Shown: positions 23,477 through 32,362 of the stretch, piece by piece
How positions within the stretch are numbered: the first letter of the stretch is position 1
How the letters are laid out: each line of letters opens with the position of its first letter
Assembly: GCA_946122785.1 (NCBI GenBank)
Contig: CAMGYJ010000011.1
Span: forward strand, 18,786,001 to 18,850,000
Length of the DNA: 64,000 nt
Direction: 5' to 3'
From: Linum tenue
Lineage: Eukaryota > Streptophyta > Magnoliopsida > Malpighiales > Linaceae
Notes under the pieces: generated by a model
The model's database searches: none
Seen by the model: the letters and a program-made list of their open reading frames with translations, nothing else
Told to the model about the DNA's origin: nothing
Position numbers and translations under genes: made by a program

Positions 23477-24840
23477 GGGTAATTGCATGGTTGGTCACTG
23501 GAATTAGTAAAAAGGTTCAAGTTTAGTCACTAAAGATATTTTATTCCATTATTGGTCACTAAAATTAGTTAAATAATTCAAGTTTGGTCACCTCCGTCCA
23601 AGTCCGTTAACTTTTACTGATGTGACAGTCAACTTTCAAAATTGACTATTAAATGTGTGACGTGGCAATTAAAAATATATTGAAAAATAAAATTTAATCA
23701 TTAACATTTTCCACATCATTTCCAACTATTAAAAAATAAAAATGAACTTAACACGTGCACACAGTAATAAAAAGGATCAGTAGCAAAGCTTAGGGATTTT
23801 CAAAGAATGAGATTGGAGAACGATGGAGAGGGGAGAAAGAAATATAAACACAAATAAATTTCTCTTCCATCTCTTACTATTCAAATCGAGAGACACGTTG
23901 CAGAATTGATGTCCTAAAGAAAATTGGCAGCCCTCCGGCGCCCGATCCAGTGGAAGCCTTGGACGGGAAGAAGTCATGATAGCGACGGAAAACGACGAGA
24001 TCCGGGATTTGTCTGGGATGAGGGGCGAGAAGAAGGCCGGAATCGCAGTGCCTTCCCTTTCCCGCTCCAATGCAGTAATAGATCACCAGACCTTGTTGAT
24101 TTTTATCATGCGGGCACTCAAAGAAGACTCGTGGGTGCCGCACGCACTTGCTTCCACGGCGACGTCGGATGAAGTCAGGACCCCGTTGATGGCGTCGGAT
24201 TGGGTGCCCTTTTATATCAATTAACGATTTGCTTGGAGGAAAGAGACGTCCCCATGGAGTAATTCTCCTTGTGGCGAAGCAAACGGTAGAGATAGCAAGA
24301 AGACGAGGAGGTATGAGACGAGAACCGAAGGCGTGGGAGCCATGGTTCCATTTTTCTGCATCTCCGCCAAGAAAAGGCAAGTTTGCTTCGTAATCTTCCA
24401 AAAAAATCATCTTGGAGCACGTCGGGGTCGAAGGCGAAGCAAGCAGTGGAGGTGGCGGAGAAGACGGAGGAGAGGTTTTCGACTTGAGTAATTAGAGTTA
24501 TCTGAAAAGACCTAAATCCAAAAACAGTAATCAGAAGACAGTTTAGATTTTTGGCATACTAGGAATTAAATTTTTACTTTTTAATGGTTGTAAAAATGAT
24601 GTGGAAATTAAAAAGATTAAAGTTTTATTTTTTAAATATTTTTTAATTGCCACGTCATACATTTAACAGTCAATTGTTAGGGTTGACTGCCACATCAGCG
24701 AAAGTTAACAGACTTGGACGGAGAGTGACCAAACTTGAACTATTTAACTAATTTTAGTGACCAATAATGAAATTAAATATTTTTAGTGACCAAACATGAA
24801 CCTTTTTAGTAATTCTAGTGACCAATCTTGCAATTTACCC
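23477..24840. mobile_element. MULE with long TIRs, TSD GTCAGGAATTG
   Basis: 1364 bp. TIRs of roughly 230 bp start GGGTAA(A)TTGCA, include four spaced TTGGTCACTA(A/G)AATTA motifs, and run to 'gtgacgtggcaattaaaaa'. A perfect 11-bp TSD GTCAGGAATTG lies at 23466-23476 and 24841-24851. The interior 23800-24480 is GC-rich against AT-rich TIRs, suggesting captured gene sequence. No transposase. Confidence 0.9.
23877..24410 (-). CDS. Unrecognised 177-codon ORF inside a MULE, possible captured gene fragment
   Basis: I do not recognise this frame. It lies wholly in the non-TIR core of the MULE 23477-24840. Its residues are rich in Arg, His and Pro, with one Cys/His cluster (CVRHPRVFFECPHDKNQQG) that might be a zinc-binding remnant. 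There is no signal peptide or membrane segment. Overlapping frames of 82 codons on the other strand are equally open, so the frame may simply reflect high GC content. Treat as hypothetical at best. Confidence 0.2.
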   Translation of the reverse strand: MIFLEDYEANLPFLGGDAEKWNHGSHAFGSRLIPPRLLAISTVCFATRRITPWGRLFPPSKSLIDIKGHPIRRHQRGPDFIRRRRGSKCVRHPRVFFECPHDKNQQGLVIYYCIGAGKGRHCDSGLLLAPHPRQIPDLVVFRRYHDFFPSKASTGSGAGGLPIFFRTSILQRVSRFE

Positions 24841-24851
24841 GTCAGGAATTG

Positions 24852-25378
24852 GTTGAGTTTTATCCATTAAGGATGGAAGACTAATGTGCCAACTTTACGA
24901 GGATATGTGCTTTAAATAAAATATCACTCTTTCTAGATGGAATTAATACCACAACTTTGTACATAAATTCTACAAATAGCCAGTTTAGCTGGACGCCCAT
25001 TAACTAGATTAGCATTACGGTCGCCATCCTGAAAATGAAAGAAGTCTTCTTTGGTTCCTTTGTTTTTGTTTTTTGTTTTTTTTTTTTCATTTTGTTGGCC
25101 AGGATTTTAGAAGACGAGGAAGAGCAGTTTTTTCTTTTCTTTTTGCAATAGATCTCTCTGCCAAATAGATGAAGTACAGATCATGTTCGAGCATAGAACT
25201 AAACTATAGATTATACAAGGAATGGAATGAGTTGCTAACCATCTATAGAATTAGTTACGTACTAACTTGAATAACTTCCATTGGATTAAAATAATAATCT
25301 TAAGGTCAGATTTAATAGAAGGATATTATAGTAATATAACTTGGAAATCCTAATATAAAAGGTTTTTACACCCCTCTC
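24852..25378. other. Gene-free AT-rich stretch
   Basis: No gene recognised. A T-rich run is at 25060-25090. The sequence just downstream (25375-25515, CT-rich then 'cttggtag|ggaag') may be the 5' region or intron end of the host frame interrupted by copia-1. Confidence 0.4.
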
Positions 25379-25541
25379 CACCATCACGGCCGCCCCACTC
25401 CCCCTCTCTCTCATCAAAAAGAACTGCCTCAAAGCCCCTCATCTCTCTATCAGATCTGTCGAGCGACATAAACTCCATTAAGCTCCAACGTTACTTTTAT
25501 CCTTCGCCTTGGTAGGGAAGCCATGCGGAGATTAGAGATAC

Positions 25542-26288
25542 TGTTGGAAATGTGTATGAATAGCTTTGAAAGCTATAGAGTCTCAAGTGGAAAAACTACC
25601 ACATTGGTAGTTTTACTTGGTGAAGTGATTATAAAGATAGGAGCCTCTCTCCTAAGGGCATGCCCCTTGGGGTGACCCACTTTTGTGGAAGAGGGAGGAC
25701 CTAACGGACCACCACACACACGCGCGCGCGCGCGCCGTCCGACCGGCCGGCCGGTCGGTCGGTCGGTTGGTTGGTTAGATGGATGGATCACTTGAGACTA
25801 TATACATATTTTTTGGAGAAATTCCGAACGAAATTAATTATTCAATAATTAATTATTAATCGGTTATTCTGAGGAATATTCTAAGGGATAATCGATTGGA
25901 AAGGAATATTCGAAGGATAATCCCAGCAGGATTTATCCTAACCGACGGTTTTAATTAAGGAAGTAATTATCTTCCTTAATTAATCCGACTTATTCCCCAA
26001 GCTAGAGGGTATATTCCTAGGGGTTCGGCTCCTATAAATAGCCGCCTCCCCAGCCCCTCTAAACACATTACAACAAGCATAAACACAAAGAGAGAGTGTT
26101 CATTGAGCTCGGGTTTTCGCACAAAACCGCGAGTATTGAGAGGAGCTGTTTTATCCTGGAGACGACCGGTTGATAGTCTGCCGTGCGCATCGAGGGCAGT
26201 GCCGCGAACGTCTTAAAGAGAGCGACCTAGTCCGCGACTCAGCTCCAGATTCGGTAACCTCGTTCTTGTTGTTGTTCCGTTCCTAACA
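25542..26288 (+). repeat. Copia-1 5' LTR
   Basis: Starts TGTTGGAAATGTG, ends CCGTTCCTAACA. Contains (CA)n/(CG)n and (CCGG)(GGTC)n microsatellites at about 25719-25765, a 13-bp inverted repeat TTAATTAAGGAAG (25951-25963 and 25971-25983), and a TATA box TATAAATA at 26033-26040, which puts transcription start near 26065. Confidence 0.97.
26033..26040 (+). promoter_or_regulatory. Copia-1 LTR TATA box
   Basis: TATAAATA followed by 'gccgcctccccagcccctctaaac', a typical plant LTR core promoter. The same box recurs in the 3' LTR near 31218-31225 and could drive outward transcription into copia-2. Confidence 0.75.
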
Positions 26289-26303
26289 ATTTTAAGACGT
26301 TCG
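26205..26303 (+). promoter_or_regulatory. Candidate self-priming fold-back at the copia-1 primer-binding position
   Basis: The 13 bases TTTAAGACGTTCG at 26291-26303, two bases after the 5' LTR ends, are the exact reverse complement of CGAACGTCTTAAA at 26205-26217 inside U5. The place where a tRNA-binding TGG would be expected reads 'attttaagacg'. If the transcript folded back and was cut after 26217, its 3' end would face U5 and could prime minus-strand DNA. Geometry as in Tf1 self-priming is inferred, not shown. Confidence 0.45.
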
Positions 26304-26312
26304 GCTGCTGCT

Positions 26313-29300
26313 ATGTCGACTGAACAGAACAACATGGCCGGATCTGGTGCTGTCGATATCAATCGACCGTTTCGCTTTGTGGGAGTCAACTTTCGTCGCT
26401 GGAGACAAAAGATGGAGTTCTACCTGACGACCAAGAAGTTGGCACACTGCCTCACCAGCATGCCCGTCGACCTGCCGGAAGAAGCGACCGATGAGGAGAG
26501 GGCTGCTTCTGCTAAGGAAAGGGAGCATGACTTCCTATGCAAGGGCTACATCCTCAACGGCCTGGCAGACGACCTCTACGACTATTATGCGGACAGCAAG
26601 AATACCGCAATGATGGTCTGGGATGCGCTCCAAAAGAAGTACGACACGGAGGAGGCTGGAGCTAAGAAGTATGCTGTCAGCCGCTACCTGCGCTACCAGA
26701 TGACGGATGACAAGTCTGTCGAAGTTCAGTCCCACGAACTTCAGAAAATAGCTCATGAGATCGTCTCTGAAGGTATGCCTCTGGACGATCAATTTCAAGT
26801 TGCTTGCATTATTGATAAGCTGCCCCCTTCGTGGAAAGATTTTAAGAATATGCTTAGACATAAAACCAAAGAATTTTCACTAGAAAGTTTGATTACTCGC
26901 CTAAGGATTGAGGAAGAGTCCCGCAAGCAGGATATGAAAGAAGAGGTGATGGTCGTCACTGCTAAACGACCCACCCCTAGAGCTCTTAAACCTAACCAGA
27001 AAGGGTTTAAGGGTAAGAACCAGCAGATCCGCCCCCACCAGAATGGTGCCTCTCGAGGTAACCAAAGGGCCATGGCCCAAACCTCTAAGAATGACCCACC
27101 GTTTATCTGCTTTAATTGCGGAAAACCGGGTCATATGGCAAAAAAGTGCAGGAACAAGCCTAACCCCGCCGCTGCGGCCAGGGTTAACTTGACAGAAGAG
27201 GATTTGGTAGCCATGATCACAGAGATGATCGCTGAAGTTAACCTCACCGGTGACTCAGAAGGATGGTGGCTGGATACAGGTGCATCGAAGCATGTATGCA
27301 ACAATCGTGCTATGTTTAAAACATACGAAGAAGCACCTGCTGACAAGAAAGTGTTGTTGGGGACTACTCACACCACTATGGTTGCTGGTTCTGGTGAAGT
27401 GGAGCTGAACTTCACCTCTGGAAAGAAGATGGTGCTCAAGGATGTGTTGCACACTCCAGAGATAAGGAAGAACCTTGTTTCTGGATATCTTCTTAATAAG
27501 GCTGGGTTTAATCAATCTATTGGGGCAGACTTGTATACCCTTACTAAGAATGGGAGTTTCGTGGGAAAGGGATATGCATGTAATGGGATGTTCAAGTTGA
27601 ATGTCGAAATTAATAAGATGAATTCTTCAGTTTACATGGTGTGTGATTTGAATGTTTGGCATGCTCGTCTTTGTCATGTGAACACACGAATTGTGAAGAA
27701 TTTAAGCAAGCTAGGACATATCCCTAAACTCTCAATGAATGAATTTGATAAATGTGATTTCTGTAGCCAAGCTAAAATAACGAAAACGCCCCATAAATCT
27801 GTGAGTAGAGAATCAGAACCCTTAGATCTGATTCATTCTGATATTTGTGAACTAGATGGGACGTTAACTAGGTCTGGCAAGAGATACTTTATCACTTTCA
27901 TAGATGATTGCTCTGATTATTGCTTTGTTTATTTGATGAAAAACAAAAGTGAAGCCCTTGACATGTTCAAGGTATTTGTGGTTGAATTCGAAAATCAGTG
28001 CAATCGAAAGATAAAAAGACTTAGGAGCGATAGAGGATCAGAGTATGACTCTAATCCCTTCAAAGAATTCTATAGCTCACATGGTATCATTCATGAAACC
28101 ACGGCACCATATTCACCAGAAATGAATGGTAAAGCTGAGCGGAAAAATAGGACATTTACAGAGTTAGTTGTGGCTATTATGCTCAATTCTGGAGCTGCTT
28201 CTTCTTGGTGGGGTGATATTTTGTTGACGGTTTGCTATGTGCTAAATCGTCTTCCAAAAACAAATACAAAAGAATCACCCTACGAGATCTTGAAGAATAA
28301 GCCACCTAATCTGTCCTATTTAAGAACGTGGGGCTGTTTGGCCTACGTAAGAATTCCGGATCCTAAGAGGGTTAAGTTGGCTAGTCGAGCATATGAATGT
28401 GTCTTCGTTGGCTATGCGGTCAATAGTAAGGCATATAGATTCTATGATTTGAATGCTCGTACTATAATAGAATCCATTGATGCTGATTTCTTTGAGACAC
28501 GATTTCCATTTAAAACGAGAAATAGTGGGGGTAATGTACTACCCGCTATTAGAGATAACGGAACTAGTGGGGGTGTTGGATCTGAGGATGAACTCAGAAG
28601 AAGTAAAAGAGCTAGAATCTCTAAAGATTTTGGTGATGACTTTACTACGGTATACACCCTAGAGGATCCAAAAAATTTGCAGGAAGCATTAACTTCCATA
28701 GATGCAGACTTTTGGAATGAGGCCGTTATAGATGAAATGGAATCGTTAGAGGCTAATAAGACTTGGCATCTAACAGACTTACCTCCTGGCTGCAAAGTCT
28801 TAGGTAATAAATGGGTTCTAAAAACGAAACGGAAACCTGATGGTGCAATCGAAAGGTTCCGAGCTCGCCTAGTAGTCAAGGGCTACAGGCAGAGAGAGAA
28901 TATAGATTTCTTCGACACCTATTCACCAGTATCTAGAATAACATCCATTCGTGTCATGATTGCTCTTGCTGCCTTGAACAATCTCGTGGTACACCAAATG
29001 GATGTTAAGACTGCCTTTTTGAACGGTGATCTAGATGAAGAAATCTATATGGAACAACCAGAAGGGTTTGTTATCCCTGAACATGCCTCGAAAGTCTGTA
29101 AGTTGGACAAATCATTATATGGTTTGAAACAGGCTCCAAAACAGTGGCATGAGAAGTTTGACACTCTCGTTCTCTCACATGGCTTTAAGGTGAATGAAAG
29201 TGACAAGTGTATTTACTGCAAGTCAGAGAATAACACTTGCACTATCATATGTTTGTATGTAGATGACATGTTGATATTTGGTACAAATATTCACGTGGTC

Positions 29301-30239
29301 AATGAAGCGAAAGCCATGTTAAAAGAGAGCTTCGAGGTGAAAGATCTGGGGGAAGCAAAGTTTATGCTTGGAATCCAGATAACTAGAACAGCAAATGGTT
29401 ATTCTCTAGATCAATCTAGCTACATAGAGAAGATCTTGAAGAAGTATAACTATTTCGACTGTAAACCTGCGTGTACTCCGTATGATGCTAGTGTAAAGCT
29501 ATTTAAGAACACTGGAGACAGTGTAAGACAATCGGAATATGCTAGCATCATTGGCAGTCTCCGTTATGCTGCGGATTACACTCGACCAGACATTGCATAT
29601 GTCGTGGGATTGCTTGGCAGGTTTAACAGCTGTCCTAGTAGAGAGCATTGGAATGCTATAGAGAGGGTCATGAGATACCTCAAGAGAACAGCAAACCTTG
29701 GTATACACTATCAAAGGTTTCCCGCTGTACTAGAAGGGTATAGTGATGCGGATTGGAATACCCTATCAGATGACTCCAAGGCAACCAGCGGATATGTTTT
29801 TAACATCGCTGGTGGAGCTGTGTCTTGGAAGTCAAAGAAACAAACAATCCTAGCTCAATCAACTATGGAATCAGAGATGATAGCACTAGCAACGGCTAGT
29901 GAAGAAGCGAGTTGGTTGAGAGGATTGTTGTCAGAGATTCCCCTATGGGAAAGGCCGGTCCCTCCGGTATTGATACATTGTGATAGTACCGCAGCTATCG
30001 CTAAAGTCGAGAACCGGTTCTATAACGGAAAGAAACGACAGATTCGTCGTAAGCACAGTACTGTTAGAGAACTCCTAACGATAGGAGCAGTGAGGGTGGA
30101 TCATATAAGATCCGAACAGAATCTAGCTGATCCTTTGACGAAAGGATTACCTAGAGAGAAAGTCCAGAATACCGCCAAGGGTATGGGACTTATGCCTACC
30201 GAACCACGGACTACAAGTGATGGTAACCCGACCCAATAG
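26313..30239 (+). CDS. Ty1/copia gag-pol polyprotein (intact, 1308 aa)
   Basis: Single frame encoding all functions for copia retrotransposition in virus-like particles. Order: gag (about 1-250, UBN2-type), CCHC zinc knuckle CFNCGKPGHMAKKC (266-279), aspartic protease with DTG at 321-323, integrase HHCC (H450, H455, C481, C484) and a D510-D573-E609 core with DD35E spacing, reverse transcriptase with YVDD at 982-985, and RNase H (SDADW at 1144-1148, catalytic Glu near 1186, D1224). Protease-IN-RT-RH order is diagnostic for copia. The ATG lies only 24 bp beyond the LTR, an unusually short leader. No stop or frameshift is seen. Lineage within copia was not assigned. Length is normal for the family. 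Likely transcribed from the LTR promoter. Confidence 0.97.
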   Translation: MSTEQNNMAGSGAVDINRPFRFVGVNFRRWRQKMEFYLTTKKLAHCLTSMPVDLPEEATDEERAASAKEREHDFLCKGYILNGLADDLYDYYADSKNTAMMVWDALQKKYDTEEAGAKKYAVSRYLRYQMTDDKSVEVQSHELQKIAHEIVSEGMPLDDQFQVACIIDKLPPSWKDFKNMLRHKTKEFSLESLITRLRIEEESRKQDMKEEVMVVTAKRPTPRALKPNQKGFKGKNQQIRPHQNGASRGNQRAMAQTSKNDPPFICFNCGKPGHMAKKCRNKPNPAAAARVNLTEEDLVAMITEMIAEVNLTGDSEGWWLDTGASKHVCNNRAMFKTYEEAPADKKVLLGTTHTTMVAGSGEVELNFTSGKKMVLKDVLHTPEIRKNLVSGYLLNKAGFNQSIGADLYTLTKNGSFVGKGYACNGMFKLNVEINKMNSSVYMVCDLNVWHARLCHVNTRIVKNLSKLGHIPKLSMNEFDKCDFCSQAKITKTPHKSVSRESEPLDLIHSDICELDGTLTRSGKRYFITFIDDCSDYCFVYLMKNKSEALDMFKVFVVEFENQCNRKIKRLRSDRGSEYDSNPFKEFYSSHGIIHETTAPYSPEMNGKAERKNRTFTELVVAIMLNSGAASSWWGDILLTVCYVLNRLPKTNTKESPYEILKNKPPNLSYLRTWGCLAYVRIPDPKRVKLASRAYECVFVGYAVNSKAYRFYDLNARTIIESIDADFFETRFPFKTRNSGGNVLPAIRDNGTSGGVGSEDELRRSKRARISKDFGDDFTTVYTLEDPKNLQEALTSIDADFWNEAVIDEMESLEANKTWHLTDLPPGCKVLGNKWVLKTKRKPDGAIERFRARLVVKGYRQRENIDFFDTYSPVSRITSIRVMIALAALNNLVVHQMDVKTAFLNGDLDEEIYMEQPEGFVIPEHASKVCKLDKSLYGLKQAPKQWHEKFDTLVLSHGFKVNESDKCIYCKSENNTCTIICLYVDDMLIFGTNIHVVNEAKAMLKESFEVKDLGEAKFMLGIQITRTANGYSLDQSSYIEKILKKYNYFDCKPACTPYDASVKLFKNTGDSVRQSEYASIIGSLRYAADYTRPDIAYVVGLLGRFNSCPSREHWNAIERVMRYLKRTANLGIHYQRFPAVLEGYSDADWNTLSDDSKATSGYVFNIAGGAVSWKSKKQTILAQSTMESEMIALATASEEASWLRGLLSEIPLWERPVPPVLIHCDSTAAIAKVENRFYNGKKRQIRRKHSTVRELLTIGAVRVDHIRSEQNLADPLTKGLPREKVQNTAKGMGLMPTEPRTTSDGNPTQ

Positions 30240-30719
30240 ACTGGAGATCCCAAGAAATGGGTTCAATGGGTAATAACAAGTCATGAGTAGTATGCGAAAA
30301 GTTCATGCATAATGAAGCATGAATCCCAAAGCAATGGAGGTTGAGTTAATAACTCTTAATGAGATCTATACCCTATGTGGGGTGGAGTACTTTACTTTGG
30401 GGGTACTCCTGATAGACTCACCTATGTGAATGTGGGAGTGGGGCCGCTCCCTATGGAACTTTGAGAGGCACAAAGTTGCTAGAGCGTTCACTAAACCAGG
30501 ATAACGTGCATGGCCATAAACGCACGGGCTAAGAAGAGAACACAACTCAATGAAAAGATCCGGTGTGCTACACTGTCTGAGATAGGGTTCAAGACTACGA
30601 GTCACCCTTATGAAATCGGAAGTGTAACCACTACGCTAAGGTTCAAATCTTCGCGATACCTTAGCTTATGCCCGATCTTATGGAACTGTTGATGCTCGGA
30701 GATAGTTTCAAAACTATTC
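30240..30719 (+). other. Copia-1 3' untranslated region
   Basis: Noncoding segment between the gag-pol stop and the polypurine tract. Short frames on both strands show no domains. Confidence 0.7.
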
Positions 30720-30730
30720 AAGTGGGGGAT
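30719..30730 (+). promoter_or_regulatory. Copia-1 polypurine tract
   Basis: AAGTGGGGGATT-type purine run directly before the TG of the 3' LTR, the plus-strand DNA primer site. Confidence 0.85.
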
Positions 30731-31473
30731 TGTTGGAAATGTGTATGAATAGCTTTGAAAGCTATAGAGTCTCAAGTGGAAAAACTACCACATTGGTAGT
30801 TTTACTTGGTGAAGTGATTATAAAGATAGGAGCCTCTCTCCTAAGGGCATGCCCCTTGGGGTGACCCACTTTTGTGGAAGAGGGAGGACCTAACGGACCA
30901 CCACACACACGCGCGCGCGCGCGCCGTCCGACCGGCCGGCCGGTCGGTCGGTTGGTTGGTTAGATGGATGGATCACTTGAGACTATATACATATTTTTTG
31001 GAGAAATTCCGAACGAAATTAATTATTCAATAATTAATTATTAATCGGTTATTCTGAGGAATATTCTAAGGGATAATCGATTGGAAAGGAATATTCGAAG
31101 GATAATCCCAGCAGGATTTATCCTAACCGACGGTTTTAATTAAGGAAGTAATTATCTTCCTTAATTAATCCGACTTATTCCCCAAGCTAGAGGGTATATT
31201 CCTAGGGGTTCGGCTCCTATAAATAGCCGCCTCCCCAGCCCCTCTAAACACATTACAACAAGCATAAACACAAAGAGAGAGTGTTCATTGAGCTCGGGTT
31301 TTCGCACAAAACCGCGAGTATTGAGAGGAGCTGTTTTATCCTGGAGACGACCGGTTGATAGTCTGCCGTGCGCATCGAGGGCAGTGCCGCGAACGTCTTA
31401 AAGAGAGCGACCTAGTCCGCGACTCAGCTCCAGATTCGGTAACCTCGTTCTTGTTGTTGTTCCGTTCCTAACA
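30731..31473 (+). repeat. Copia-1 3' LTR
   Basis: 743 bp, apparently identical to the 5' LTR apart from one missing GGTC unit. Followed by the TSD GATAC. Confidence 0.97.
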
Positions 31474-31478
31474 GATAC

Positions 31479-31591
31479 TCACTCACGGCTAAGCTTCGAG
31501 TTCGTCGCGAGTCCCGCCATCAAATATTTAATCGGTCCGGCGATACCTCCAGAGCATACATCAAATCCCAGCTACCGAGATGAATCGTCGT
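31479..31591 (+). pseudogene. Interrupted host reading frame, middle segment
   Basis: A 113-bp island between copia-1 and copia-2. In one frame it is open throughout. Counting one TSD copy at each side, it continues upstream into 25516-25541 (after a TAG at 25513-25515, or an AG splice acceptor at the same place) and downstream into 55961-56303. Residues include LSFEFVASPAIKYLIGPAIP. I do not recognise the family. The split by two retrotransposons makes it non-functional as a single exon. Confidence 0.5.
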
Positions 31592-31746
31592 TGTTGCGGA
31601 CCATTACGTGATGGGTGCATGGTCCGAGTAGTGCAGGGAGTTAATTATCTTAATGTTTATACTTAGTATAGTCAATTGTAGTTTGCCATGAGTTGTAGCC
31701 GAACCCTAGAGACTCTTGTGAAGGGTTCAGATCATATAAAAGGAAC
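31592..31746 (+). repeat. Copia-2 5' LTR, first half
   Basis: Homologous to 55661-55815. Interrupted at the duplicated target GGAAC, where copia-3 entered. Confidence 0.9.
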
Positions 31747-32362
31747 TGTGAGAACATAAGCGTGCAATCGATAATCCAAACCAGCACGAACGAACACAAA
31801 TTTAACGTGGTTCACTAATACAATGTGTGCTAGCTAATCCACGGGCAGGGGGGACAAATTTCACTAATTTGAGGAGAGTACAGGTTACAAACCAAATTCC
31901 AAACCGAAAAACCAAACAAACTAATCTGACTGACCTTACTACAGACTAGGGTGATGAAGAGTATTTATAGAACTCTTCTCCTAATCCCAAACAGAAAACC
32001 AAATAACTTTTCACAAACATACAAGGCAAAAAGGTCAAACCCAAACAGAATAGGCCCAAAGCACAAAACAAACCCAAATCAAATTCAAGTCATATTCTAA
32101 CAATCTCCACCTTTACTTGAATTCTCTCTCAAATACCAAATATACCAGACGCAACCAAAGTTGCCAAATGTACCCAGACGCGATCCATATCGCCAAATTT
32201 ACCCAAATGCGATCCAAGTCGCCAGATATCCAGATGTGATCGAAATCACCAAACTCGATGCAAATCGCCAAACTCAAATGCAATAAGAATTTCCAGACGT
32301 ACTAACTCCTCCAAATAAGTTGTACCAGAATCTCCCCTGTCTCCAAATGCCCCTAAGGGCGA

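Larger units (their letters stand above)
25542..31473 (+). mobile_element. Copia-1: complete, very young Ty1/copia element, TSD GATAC
   Basis: 5932 bp with TG...CA LTRs (25542-26288 and 30731-31473), a 5-bp TSD GATAC (25537-25541 and 31474-31478), one uninterrupted gag-pol frame and a polypurine tract. By eye the LTRs show no substitutions; the only difference is one GGTC unit in a (GGTC)n run (747 against 743 bp). All expected domains and catalytic residues are present. It lacks a TGG-starting tRNA primer-binding site (see 26205-26303). It is inserted in a host reading frame shared with copia-2. Confidence 0.97.

Noticed and set aside
26292..30000. Minus-strand frames inside copia-1 (for example 28442-28879)
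   Set aside because: Shadows of the intact gag-pol frame.
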